Origin: Macrolepiota albuminosa
Taxonomy: Eukaryota > Basidiomycota > Agaricomycetes > Agaricales > Agaricaceae
Reading direction: 5' to 3'
DNA: 64,000 bases
NCBI GenBank assembly: GCA_027475525.1
Contig: JAMWFC010000077.1
Location: forward strand, 186,001-250,000
The position numbers and the translations under genes are program-made. Positions 31,590 through 43,777 of the stretch are shown piece after piece. The notes under the pieces were generated by a model. It saw nothing but the letters and a program-made list of their open reading frames with translations, ran no database searches and had not been told where the DNA came from. Each line of letters opens with the position of its first letter. The stretch's first letter is position 1.

Positions 31590-32705
31590 TCAGTAGAACA
31601 ACTGAGAATTCCAATGCCACATCCAGCATATATTACATGCATTATTGAGATCATTGCCCCAGCAAGGCATCAACTCTCTGAAGATTACAAACCCCATCAG
31701 AGATAGAGGAGCATCTGCATGTAGGACATCGTTAAAAATTGCTTGAGTTGCTAGATTGTTCAGAACAGCTAGATGAATATGTGAGAATGTGGTGCCTGTT
31801 TTTGAGATTGATTGAAGTAAAGAAAAGAGCTCCTGTGGCTCAGAAGATTTGATGTAGAAACTTTGATAGATGTTATGACATAGACAAATTGTAGATGCAT
31901 AATCAAAGATGTTCCAAAGCAAGTGCTGAAACCCCATTTTTTGTCTGTTGTCCTTGAGAAGCACCTCTTGAGTCAAGATAGATCTTTCCACATAGGTCAA
32001 AGTATGAAGCAGAAAAAATCCAGGTAAGTAGAATGGCTATTGCAGCAGTACTCCTGCCAATCGATGAAATACCACAGTAGAATCTACCAAGTTATGACGT
32101 ATGATTCTTAAAGACTGAGGAACGAAGTACTTGATATGTAAGAAGATTTCTTGACCCAAGAAAAGGTTTTCACCTCTTTTTTTTTAACTCTTTCAGGCAT
32201 TTACCATCAAAGAAAATGTCCTCAAAGTGTACATCTTCAATAAGCTCGAGACATCCAGCTCTTTGAGATGCATTCAAAATGCTAGCTTGAATAGAAAATC
32301 AGATGGAACTTTAATGGTCAAGAACTGGGGAAGGCGGGCGATTGATAGAAATACCTTGTGCTCGGTGTCGTCATTGGGGGTACTCGATGCCAAGCCTTGG
32401 GTGTGAAACAAGTTGTATATTCTGTACAATCCTTTGAATACTTTTTCAGGAAAAGAAAAAAAGATGGTTATGGAAGTTCGTTTAATCATTCTCAAGGATT
32501 GCAATTTAGTACCATCAGACAATGAGGATAAATGGCTTGACTGCCGTTTCCAGGGCAATTGTGGGGTCGTGGTTTTTGAGAAAATACGACGGCCATCATC
32601 CTTGGCATCATTAGAACGCAAACACTTCAAAAGTGGGCCGATGAGTCTAGATATACTCTTAACTCGAATGATAGCATATGTTACGGAATCTTTTTTATTG
32701 ACCGT
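31590..32705 (-). pseudogene. unidentified coding region, minus strand
   Basis: Frames at 32705-32274 ('DSVTYAIIRVKSISRLIGPL', 'KRTSITIFFSFPEKVFKGLY', 'VFLSIARLPQFLTIKV') and 32000-31590 ('MGFQHLLWNIFDYASTICLC', 'TFSHIHLAVLNNLATQ') look like real protein, Leu-rich and possibly helical-repeat, separated by about 270 bases containing stops. It may be a truncated host gene or two exons with a long broken middle. I do not recognise the family. Confidence 0.35.
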
Positions 32706-32911
32706 GCTCTGAAACTTTTTTGTGCACCAAACTTTGTGGAGACAAGATCATCTTAATGTGAAATAGTGTGGGTAACTTGAATAAACTTTCGGTTGTACAT
32801 ACTAAGTATGTGCGGGATCTTTAATCGATCATTCTTGGCCGCCAATCAATAAATTGACAGCTGTCTAGTTCTAAGTCATTGTCCAAATATCTTAGCTTGA
32901 CCTACTTACCC

Positions 32912-34356
32912 ATGTCTATTGCCGACATCGCGCCTGCTTTCGCAAAGCTTAACCTCCCTTCTGCCGAGGAATACCGCAAGCGTAAGGTCGCGCTCATCTC
33001 AGGTGATTGCATATCTTCACGTTAATCGTTGCTGTCGCTCTGAAATGTCAGATATTCAGGTATCACTGGACAAGATGGATCTTATCTGTGAGTTCATTTA
33101 TCATTCGAGTCGGACTAACTAACCGTGTCACAGCACGGAATTACTCTTGTCTAAAGGGTATGAGGTGCATGGTATCATCCGTCGGTCATCGAGTTTCAAC
33201 ACTGGCCGACTGTACCATCTTTATAAAGACCAGCACGAACGTGAGTTACTTCTATTCTAAATTACAAAGATAGCCTCATCAACCGATAGACCGCAATAAT
33301 TTCAAACTGCACTACGGAGATTTAAGCGACAGCACCAATCTCGTCTACATCATCGCACAAGTGCAGCCAACCGAGATATACAACCTTGGTGCACAATCAC
33401 ACGTCAAAGTCTCTTTCGAAATGGCAGAATACACGGGCGATGTCGATGGCCTTGGCACCCTTCGTCTCCTCGATGCTGTGCGGACCTGCGGGCTCGAGAA
33501 ATACATCCGCTTCTATCAGGCATCAACGTCCGAACTCTACGGAAAGGTCGTTGAGACACCGCAAAGCGAGACGACGCCCTTCTACCCTCGCTCTCCTTAC
33601 GGCTGCGCCAAGCTCTACGCGTTTTGGATCGTCGTAAACTACCGCGAGTCGTACGGGATGTACGCCTGCAATGGGATTCTGTTCAACCACGAGAGCCCTC
33701 GTCGTGGCCGAACATTTGTCACGCGGAAGATTTCGCGTGCAGCTGCAGACATCTCACTCGGGAAACAGTCATGTTTGTACCTGGGTAACCTTGATGCACA
33801 GCGTGATTGGGGTCATGGTATCTCATTATCTTGCGTATCCGGAATCTGATCCTGATCTTCTAAATCAGCAAAGGACTATGTTGAGGGAATGTGGATGATG
33901 CTCCAACAAGAAAGGGCAGAGGACTTTGTGCTCGCGACTGGTGAAACTCACCCTGTGCGGGAATTCGTCATTAAAGCCTTCAGAGAGGTTGGGATTGACC
34001 TCGAGTGCGTTTTATTTATCCTTGAGTCAGGCAAACTGACGGTTGGAACATGTTTATCGTTGAAGATGGTCCGGATCGGGTGTGAATGAACAAGCCATTG
34101 ATGTCAAGACTCGCAGAGTTGTAGTTAAAGTTGATCCTCAATACTTTCGTCCTGCCGAAGTAGAGTGTGTCTCCATTCATACTTCTTTCGTTATGATGTT
34201 TGACCGAGACAACCCTCTAGTCTCCTCCTCGGAAATCCTGCCAAGGCTGAACGTATTCTTGGCTGGAAGCGCAAGGTCGATTTCGATTCCCTCGTCAAGG
34301 AAATGGTACAGGAGGACCTAAAGGCGACAAAGAGTTTGATCGAAAACCAAAACTAA
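32912..34356 (+). CDS. GMD: GDP-mannose 4,6-dehydratase
   Basis: The start is the ATG at 32912 ([20 protein letters not shown]). About seven exons with 45-60-base introns follow. The Rossmann motif is split by an intron as [12 protein letters not shown]. Family hallmarks present: [26 protein letters not shown], the STSELYGKV active-site Ser/Thr, [10 protein letters not shown] (catalytic Tyr-x3-Lys), [25 protein letters not shown], and after an intron KDYVEGMW. The C-terminus is [14 protein letters not shown]. The enzyme converts GDP-D-mannose to GDP-4-keto-6-deoxy-mannose in the cytosol, the first step to GDP-L-fucose. The second enzyme lies tail-to-tail, with 328 bases between the stop codons. 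No disabling change was seen. Confidence 0.9.
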
Positions 34357-34684
34357 ACTCGCCCTGCCTTTGATGTTCATGATCAGATTGTGAAGTTTAT
34401 ATACCCAAAACGCCGTCTGCTACTGTTGCATGAGCGTATTCCTAAAAATTGCGTCTTGCTTATGGACTCTTTCATCATTGTAGGACACCTGCACGCTGAT
34501 TCAAATACCATGTTTTTCCACCTCGTGAATACGTGTGAGACGAGTATGACATGATTGAAATCGTCGCGATCAATTGGTGGCATAAATCAGATAGCATTGT
34601 CCATGTAATTGATAGTACAAAAAAACCTGATTATCGCTTATAATTTGACTGTCATCAACAATGGCTATAGTCAAAGCTTTGTAC

Positions 34685-36151
<1,467 letters not shown>

Positions 36152-36420
36152 AATCAAAATGTCGATACTTGTCACGAGAAGGGTTGCAAGTCAGTTCACG
36201 CGCTTACCGTTGAGAAATCCGGTAACGCCGCCGCGATGGTGATGGTCGTTGACAAAAACCACACTAAAGCAATTCTGGGCCACCCAAGGCAATGACAATC
36301 ACGTGATTGACGCATCACTTATTACTCGAATTGATATCCAACGACCATCTAGTAGAGCCTTGCCTTCCAAACCTCTCTTCTTCATTGAGCTCCAATACAA
36401 CGCGAGGAGCAGGCTCCGCC

Positions 36421-37716
36421 ATGGACTGTAGGAACATCGCTCACGAGGTTTATGGTCTTGCTTATTCGGATGATCCAATTGCACCTATGGTACGGGAGGC
36501 GCTAGAGGTGATTGACTGTGGACTCGATACTCACGGGTGGGTTAGGGCATTCTGTGCGTCACTCGCATATCGAATAACTTAATGCAGACAGGAGTCTGTG
36601 TCTATCAGCTTCAACGGAGGCAAGGACTGTGAGCGACAATTTTGACCCCTGTCTTTCCTTGTGATCTCACCTCATTTACTCTTGACAGGTACGGTACTTA
36701 TACATCTATATGCAGGTGCTCTGGCCAGGCGTCTTGCTCAGGGGCAGATTATGAAGCCCATACCTGCAATTTATATTCCTGTTCCATCACCGTTTCCCTC
36801 ACTAGAAAGATTCATTGAAGAGACGGTCAAGATTTATAACCTTGACTTATTCCGGTGTAGTTCAAATTTTGAGCAAGCCGAAACTGTTGTCACATCCTCA
36901 ACGTTTACTGCTGCTGCTGAGTCTCTGGAGATCAAAAAATCAAAACCGAACCCCACTGGTAAGGCCAAAGGCACGGATGGCATGCGGAAAGCACTTGAAG
37001 CCTACAAACGACGGTTTCCCCACATAACTGCTATCCTCATTGGAACGCGCCGATCTGACCCGCATGGAGGTACAAGTATATCCTACCTTGCCCCTCAGAC
37101 CACGCTGATGTGATGGACAGCCAAGCTTTCCCATCGAAATATGACCGACGAGGGCTGGCCACCGTTCGAACGTATAAATCCAATTATCAATTGGTCGTAC
37201 AGCGATGTGTGGACTTTCCTCAGGCAACTCAAGGTCCCGTATTGCTGTCTGTATGATGAGGGGTGAGCATCACAAATCTTTCCGACCCATTGTTCAAGTC
37301 CAGTCTCCAACCGCGCTTTAAGGTACACATCCCTTGGATCCACCTTCAATACATTCCCTAATCCGGCGCTTCTCGTAGAACCTACAATTCCGAGCGCCAC
37401 TTATCCCGATGGGCCTCTCTCCCGCGCTTCCATACTAGGCTCCGCCAACGCACTTACCTCTGTCATCCACAGCGTCGAGCCAACATTGGAGAAGGAGATG
37501 GTTTCACCTGGCAATGTTCTTTCGACATGCATGTCTCCCACGCACACACTACCGCAGGGTAAGTCCCAGCAACCAAACTCGCCGACGTTTCCGAGTATGT
37601 GGAGGACATCGAGTTTGCCGGAACCACGGTATCGACCTGCGTATGAACTACAGGATGGGAATCTTGAGCGCTCCGGCCGTGGGTTAACGATGTCAAGCGT
37701 CCACAGAGAGGCATAA
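36421..37716 (+). CDS. FAD1: FAD synthase (FMN adenylyltransferase)
   Basis: It starts at '[20 protein letters not shown]'. Exon junctions reconstruct [19 protein letters not shown], the PAPS-reductase/FAD-synthetase nucleotide-binding loop. Then come [13 protein letters not shown], '[20 protein letters not shown]', '[19 protein letters not shown]' and the C-terminal proline-rich '[16 protein letters not shown]'. This is the eukaryotic FAD1 family, which adenylates FMN to FAD. The last ~90 residues are less conserved. It shares an upstream region with GDP-fucose synthase but no functional link is implied. Intact. Confidence 0.85.
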
Positions 37717-38588
37717 GACAATGTATCAGTTATCATTTCTACGTATGTATCTCATCCGCTGTTGCAATGTAGTACTTGTACGAGAGAACATGGTAGATTT
37801 GGACCAGAATCGAGTACCGATGTGCCTTATTTGCTGTACGAGTCAGAAATGACAAATTTCGGTATCTATGCAATAGTAGGGTAGTAATCCTTCCCAAAGG
37901 TGATGAGATTCTCCCCTATCGTGTTATGAGCGTACCTAGCGTCGAATTTGATGACGAGTTTGAAAGCCTTATATGTCGTCACGTTGACAGGAAGCGCTTC
38001 CTCCGAAACGAGCTAAGTGATTCCCTCGGAACAAGGTAGCACCGTCAAATACATATAGAGTCCCCCCTCAAGGTGTTCGCTCAGCGGTTCAAAGATGAGT
38101 TGACTGATGATGACGGAGGTCCCAGGTTTTTGGGAGGTTCGTCGCAAGAGTTGTGAGAAGCTCCGTGGGCTGGCCATCGATTTTTTGGCAATTGTCGAGT
38201 AGTTTGCTTTCTGTTCGGAGGCATCGATACGTCTCGATAACAGTCGCAAAATTACCCGTACAGTCCGAATGTCGAGTAGTTTGCTTTCTGTTCGGAGGCA
38301 TCGATACGTCTCGATAACAGTCGCAAAATTACCCGTACAGTCCGAATATCGATTCTGGGCAGGCACCGGTTGCCTGGTATTTACTAGAAGTATACTGCGT
38401 CGTTGGAACATTTGCGTGCGTCCGAATTACTATCAATCACAGCTGGAATTATTATCAAAATGGGTGCAGTTCAGTCAGTACGCCTTGGGAAGGGATTTGT
38501 GGACCAAAATTTGGTTATGAGCACACCAATCTTGTCAGTTCCGTCACACGGCAAGTTGCGCGGAACCTGTATATTAAAATGTGTGATA
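37717..38588. other. intergenic, no gene recognised
   Basis: Nothing recognisable apart from the 77-base duplication at 38193-38346. Short frames on both strands have no recognisable content. Confidence 0.4.
38193..38346. repeat. 77-base exact tandem duplication (likely assembly artefact)
   Basis: 38193-38269 equals 38270-38346, in an intergenic interval downstream of FAD synthase. Confidence 0.9.
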
Positions 38589-38905
38589 CATGAATCACTG
38601 GGTGCAGGGAATGATATTCTTTGGCAAAACAATGTAAAAACATAGTAAAAATAATCCAATTAATTTTAGAATTTTATTTGAATATTTCTGTCAAAACTAT
38701 AGAAAAAATATTGTAACCAAATTTTGAATGGTACTTGGTGTGATTCTCTCAAATGCATTGGAGAGGACTATATCAGTCATCCTTGAACCTAAGAATCAGA
38801 GCAAGCATCCTGTGGCAATTTGTTCTGTAATTCTTTTGAGTTCAGTTAAGATATTTTTTCTATTGTTTTGCCAAGAAATATCATTCCTTGCACCCAGTGA
38901 TTAAT
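38589..38905. mobile_element. MITE-like element with ~45-base inverted ends
   Basis: The left end AATCACTGGGTGCAGGGAAT... continues to GGCAAAACAATG (38589-38633). The right end (38861-38905) is its inverted copy with a few differences. The ~230-base interior is AT-rich and non-coding. No clear target duplication was found, so the precise ends and the superfamily are uncertain. Confidence 0.6.
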
Positions 38906-39743
38906 GGCCTGCCTCTTCGGATCCAACTATCCCCCTATCTGCCGTTACTTCAGATGTTAACGTTGTATTTTCCCCAACCCGTCGTTTCCGTGTTTAGCGG
39001 TGCGAACAATGCAATTCGACCGTATACCGTAGTAGGCTTATCGGACTTCGCCCTACTAAAACATGAGGACGCAGAGCCTAATTGTCAAGTGCGGAGACAA
39101 AGTATACCCGTCTCACCTCATTTCGTTTTAATCAATTTCTGGACCTCTGGGAGATGAGGCCTTCTGAATTTCGATGATGAGAGATACAATGCGAAGCCAT
39201 TGAATGGTAAAAATCGCTTTCCCTTCGACTGTTCCCCGCATGTAACCCATATTACCTCTGAGGGGTCCTGTTTAGTTTGCGGCCTGGTACACATGTGCCT
39301 CAAGTCGTCCTATTTCAATGCTTTCGCGCCTCGCAACTTAGCCATGGATGGCTTCTTCTCGCGTCTCTCGCTCATGCTGCTATAACCCCTAGTGGTAGAG
39401 AAAACTTCCACATGTCTTCAGAGAAAGCCGTGATGGATGAAGTAAATGCGGTTACGGTGGCAAACAGAACATAGGGAGCGACATGGAGGGAATTTCAGGC
39501 GCAAATTTATGTATCCCAGTTTCAGGCATCTCTCTCGACAGTCAACGTGTACAAACTCTCGAAGCAATTAATTTCGCTCTAAATGTCTTGTGAACGACTC
39601 AGCACGCAAGCTTGCCAAATCCTCGGATAAACCAAATTTAATGGGGTTAAAAGTGACGAGTACTCGTGCATCTGACAACCGTCAAGGTAGAGTCGGTGCT
39701 TGCTGTCTTATTATACTACCTTCACTTGGACCAAGCATTTGCT
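38906..39743. other. intergenic, no gene recognised
   Basis: Plus-strand short frames (for example 38888-39157) have no recognisable family. The segment may contain the 5' UTR of the ZZ-type gene. Confidence 0.35.
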
Positions 39744-40808
39744 ATGGCATCTGGAACTGCCCTCAGTCTCTTCTTGTGTGATTCTTGCATCCGGTCCATC
39801 GATGCAATTCACCCTCGTGTTCACTGCTTGATCTGTTATAATCTCGACCTCTGTGCGACTTGCGCACTAGGCGAAAAACGGCCTGGAACTCACCTCGCTG
39901 AACATGCCGTCCAACTGTATATGAAGAGCGGACACGCATTTGGAGGAGCTCTCCTCTCTCGTTTGGCGATTTCATGCGCCGCTTCGAATCATGCTGCGGT
40001 CTCTCTCAACCCAACCCTCTTGGACAGTACACGGGCTCATTGCTCGCCTCCTCCGCCCATACCACCATCTCTGCGTATCTCGCCTCCAGACAATGCTTAT
40101 TCACCTAACACATCACCAGTGCCATCCGGTTGGCAGCCGTTCTTCCTCCCCGATATGACTCCATCTTCGATTTATGCAATCCTTGCAAACGAAATCTTCG
40201 TATATCTCGACCCAGGAAATACAGGAGTACTCGTCCCGGAGACGTTGTCACTTTTTCTTGATGACATGGGATATCCTGAGAACGAAAATTATTGTAAGCA
40301 TATTTTCCTCCGACAACCATCGGAAATTTGACACAAAAGTGCAATAGGGAAGAATGGAAACCCAGCTTCATTGACATTCACCCCGCAGGATATTAAGGTC
40401 CTATCTGAAAGAGACAAAGCCTTGAGAAATGTCTTTGATGTATTTTCAATTGAGCACCATCTCCTTCCGCGCTCATCGGCCGTGCCAAGTTCACCTACCA
40501 TGCCTGCCATAACATGAAAAGGCTTTATTGATATCACCGGAATCGACCTCCTTTTAGAACCCTCGAAACAATGGGAGTACCTAAACCACATACTCAGGAA
40601 ATACAATCTTCCGATATATCAGCGCTGGGGTGACCTTCCGCGCAACGTCCTCCCTGCAGCTCCAGTACAAGCCATGCTGGATAAAGTGACGAATGCAGTA
40701 GCATCTGCCAAAGAAAATGCCGAGAGGGAAATGCAGATGGTCGCACAAGCTCAGAAAGACCTGAAAACGCTACAACAACTTCAACTCAATCAGATGCTGT
40801 TCAGATAA
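39744..40808 (+). CDS. ZZ-type zinc finger protein with DUF7514-like C-terminus
   Basis: It starts 'MASGTALSLFLCDSCIRSID'. Residues ~12-60 carry the ZZ zinc pattern: CDSC, CLIC, CATC and a final H-x-H-like pair (THLAEH). A Pro/Ser linker follows, then 'SSIYAILANEIFVYLDPGNT', an intron (about 40293-40349), 'KVLSERDKALRNVFDVFSI', 'LEPSKQWEYLNHILRKYNLP' and 'IYQRWGDLPRNVLPAAP'. The last part resembles the DUF7514 domain often paired with ZZ in basidiomycetes. An in-frame TGA at 40516-40518 breaks the frame between PAIT and KGFID. It could be a sequence error, an unseen intron, or real loss. Function unknown. Confidence 0.6.
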
Positions 40809-41383
40809 CGCATCATGCTACCCTCGAAAGTATCCGACAACGGTCTTTTATGAGACTTATGGACACCATCAATTCTTGACTTTATTCTCGAGCAACCATT
40901 ACACTCAAATATCTTACGGGTAACGTTTACATGACAGTGTCCGGTGTCGACTGGGCTGTACAATTTCTTTTCAATGATCCTGACTTTATGTAAACAACAA
41001 AGTATGATTCGGTAAATCCATGTCATTGGTGAACGAAATATGCTCGGTGAAAAAACGGTTGAGGGGTATTTACCGCGCAATTTGCACTTTCGTCCATGTT
41101 TGCCATGAGGGATGATAGCAAGGAAAGAGGCACAGCAAGAGCTGAAACGGAGTTGAGAGTTCGAGGGATCGGATTAGATAGATTGATCTGATTCGTAATA
41201 TAAACATCAAAGAAGAACCGAGTAACCTCAGGTGATGGAAATTGTTACCGTGACAGTCACTGGACAACGTTTAACGAGTTAACGTTTTCGCCGTCATAAA
41301 GCCTTGCAGTCCGGGTCTGCTTTAGCGGCAGCCCCCTTGTATTCCTTTCGTCAAACTGTGTTGCACAACTCCCATCAACTTCT
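40809..41383. other. intergenic
   Basis: No gene recognised. The C/T-rich run TTCGTCAAACTGTG near 41349 lies close upstream of the transporter start. Confidence 0.4.
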
Positions 41384-42714
41384 ATGGCGCCTCATAATGA
41401 AAACCCCGCCTCACGAGGCCTTGTGGTACGTTTGACCATTTGTGCTGGTTCCTCGACGCTTGCTGACAGCTGTTTTAGACAGGGGTTGTCGTGTTTTATC
41501 TTGTTGCTGCATTGTCTGTGAGTTTTTTGTCTCTATGGGAGCTTGAGCCATGTTTACTAATGCTTCGTGGCAGATGGTTATAGCGTGAGCTCGACCGCTT
41601 CATTCACTTCAAAGCGTTTAAAACTTGTTCAGTAATAAATGGGTTCTCAACGTGACATCAGCACCGTTATTCTTCCTATGGACGCAGTTGGTCATTGCGG
41701 TTGCGTTATTTAGTGCCTCGGACGCGCTCCGGCTCCTACCAGATAGATTAACGTTCGACCCCAAAATTTGCAAAGGCCTTGTCTCAATGGTCGCCTTGAG
41801 CATTATTGGTCTCAGGTGCGAATCATTCTGCTAGCTTATGCAAGCAGACTCACGTTGTCTGTAGCTTCAGCAATTACACATTGAAGTATGTTGACGCCTC
41901 GTTCTATCAAGTTGCTCGCGGGCTGGTCCTTCCCTTTACCATAGTAACTTCATTTTTCGCATTCCGCTCCATACCATCTCTGCGGATCTTGGTTGCATGT
42001 AGCGTTGTCACCATCGGCTTCTTCATTGGTGTTTTCCTTGACGGCACTTCTGTCTCTATGCTTGGTGTCTTCTTCGGTGTCGTTAGCTCTGGAATTACTG
42101 CCCTCCATTCCGTCGTTATCAAGGAGAGTCTCAAGGTAGTCGACGGAAGTGCTCTCCTCCTTTCGTGGTACACAAATCTTCTGAGTGCCATCGTATTATT
42201 GCCTATATGCTTGCTCCTTGGTGAAGGGCCAGGTATCGCGGAGATTTTCTTCGCTAATGAGGCCTCAAGTTTGAACACGGATGGGACAATGGGTATACTA
42301 GCGACATTCCTTTGGGGATCGTTGATTACGGCAAGTCATTGTTGCCTTCTACTGGCGCGGCAGGCTGACCTCTCGCAGGGTGTACTTGGTTTTCTTATGA
42401 GTATTGCGAGCTTGCTGTCGATCAAAGTTACCTCACCCATTACTCACATGGTTTCTTCCGCCGTCCGTGGCGTTGCCGCTTCCCTCCTCGGAATGTGGCT
42501 CTTCCACGATATCATAACAAGGTATGTACCCTTGTTTTCGGCAATCTATTCACACTTCAACCAACGCCATCTCAGTGGGCGTGCTACTTCGATTGCCACT
42601 ATTCTACTTGGTTCGTTATACTACACTTGGGTCAAAAATCAAGAAACTCAAAAACCATACGAGCGCGTGAAAATGGAGGACATAGAGTCAGGAAAGGAAC
42701 ATAAACCAAAATAA
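41384..42714 (+). CDS. nucleotide-sugar transporter, GDP-fucose (SLC35C1) type
   Basis: It begins at MAPHNENPASRG, with several small exons at the 5' end (introns near 41426-41479, 41520-41573, 41587-41633 and 41817-41864). About ten hydrophobic segments are visible. Family-like blocks are 'NKWVLNVTSAPLFFLWTQL', 'FSNYTLKYVDASFYQVARGL', 'LHSVVIKESLKVVDGSALLL', 'IKVTSPITHMVSSAVRGVAA' and 'LYYTWVKNQE'. The KxTSPxTH and YTWV signatures are those of GDP-fucose transporters. A 48-base segment starting GCAAGT and ending GCAG (about 42330-42377) looks like an in-frame GC-AG intron. Its place near GMD and GDP-fucose synthase supports the substrate. Predicted Golgi membrane. Confidence 0.72.
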
Positions 42715-42799
42715 TTGGAATCAGGACTAGACGCATCTACACCAAGCCAGAGGCTATATATCTATACCACACAACGCTTATCACTATGCTGTTCATAAT

Positions 42800-43300
42800 A
42801 TTTCATCCTATGAACAGCTGTTCTCTGATGATGTCCCGCGCAAGGCTTGATAGTCCAGAAGCCCTTGCTTGACTTGGATGTATATGTTTTGACGAAAGAA
42901 AAAGTGATGGAAGTTTCTCAAGTAGAAAAATCGAGGGAACTGAGGTAAGGGCAACTGACTATCCTTAAACCAATACGGATTGAGATTCTTTAGCATAGCG
43001 AGATACCATCTCCAGGGATCTGCCCGCTGCCTTATAATAATTCTTGATCCAAATGACTGCGAGCTTTTCAGAGAGGAACGTGCCTGTAAAGGTCGTACGA
43101 CAGTCACGTCCCTGTGGGAGACTGCAGGGGACTGCTATCTCAATGTCCTGCTGAACGTTGGAATAACAGTGCCGTAGTGTTTTTCAGATGGACCAGATCA
43201 TACGAGAATGTTAAGGAATAACCACGTCTCTGTAGCACCCACGATCCTGGAAACCTGAAAACACCCTTTCTCCGGATCGCGCTCGTGTTGATTCGTGTTC
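42800..43300 (-). pseudogene. broken DUF7587-type paralogue fragment
   Basis: The minus strand holds degraded copies of segments of the gene at 43778-45535. The plus-strand phrases CGCAAGGCTTGATAGTCCAG and GATTGAGATTCTTTAGCATA at 42840-42995 parallel CGCAAGGCCTGCTAGTCCAG and GATTGAGATTCTTGAGCATA at 44820-44980. Stops and shifts destroy the frame. It is a tandem, truncated duplicate. Confidence 0.6.
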
Positions 43301-43777
43301 GATTGACTAGTCTCGGCCTGTGTTGATCTGAGTAGCCGATGTTGTCATTCGAATGCATCTGCCGATTATGATACGGCGGTGATGCATATTTGCACTAATC
43401 ACTTAGCACTAGCGCACATAATCTAATGAGTGGAGCATTACATAATTTCATTGAAGCAAATGCATAAAATTGTGCTTGACTTATAGATGTAAGTCCTGTG
43501 GATCTGCATCGATTCAGAAAGCTATCCCAGGTACGCTACCCTCGATTTTGAGCACCTTCCAATTTTGGTTACAATTCTTAGTTCCATGTCTTGTCTCAGT
43601 AAGGGCGAGAATATTACACACAAGCCTTTCCAAGAAATCTGGTGAAGAGCCCAACATAGACAGAGGAGCGAAGTTGTGTGAATTTTAGTTGACTTGAACT
43701 TGATTGAGATACAAGGTAGCATTATCGATACAACGTCATTGATTTGTGGGTCATTCAATTCCTTGTTTCAAGAGCAA

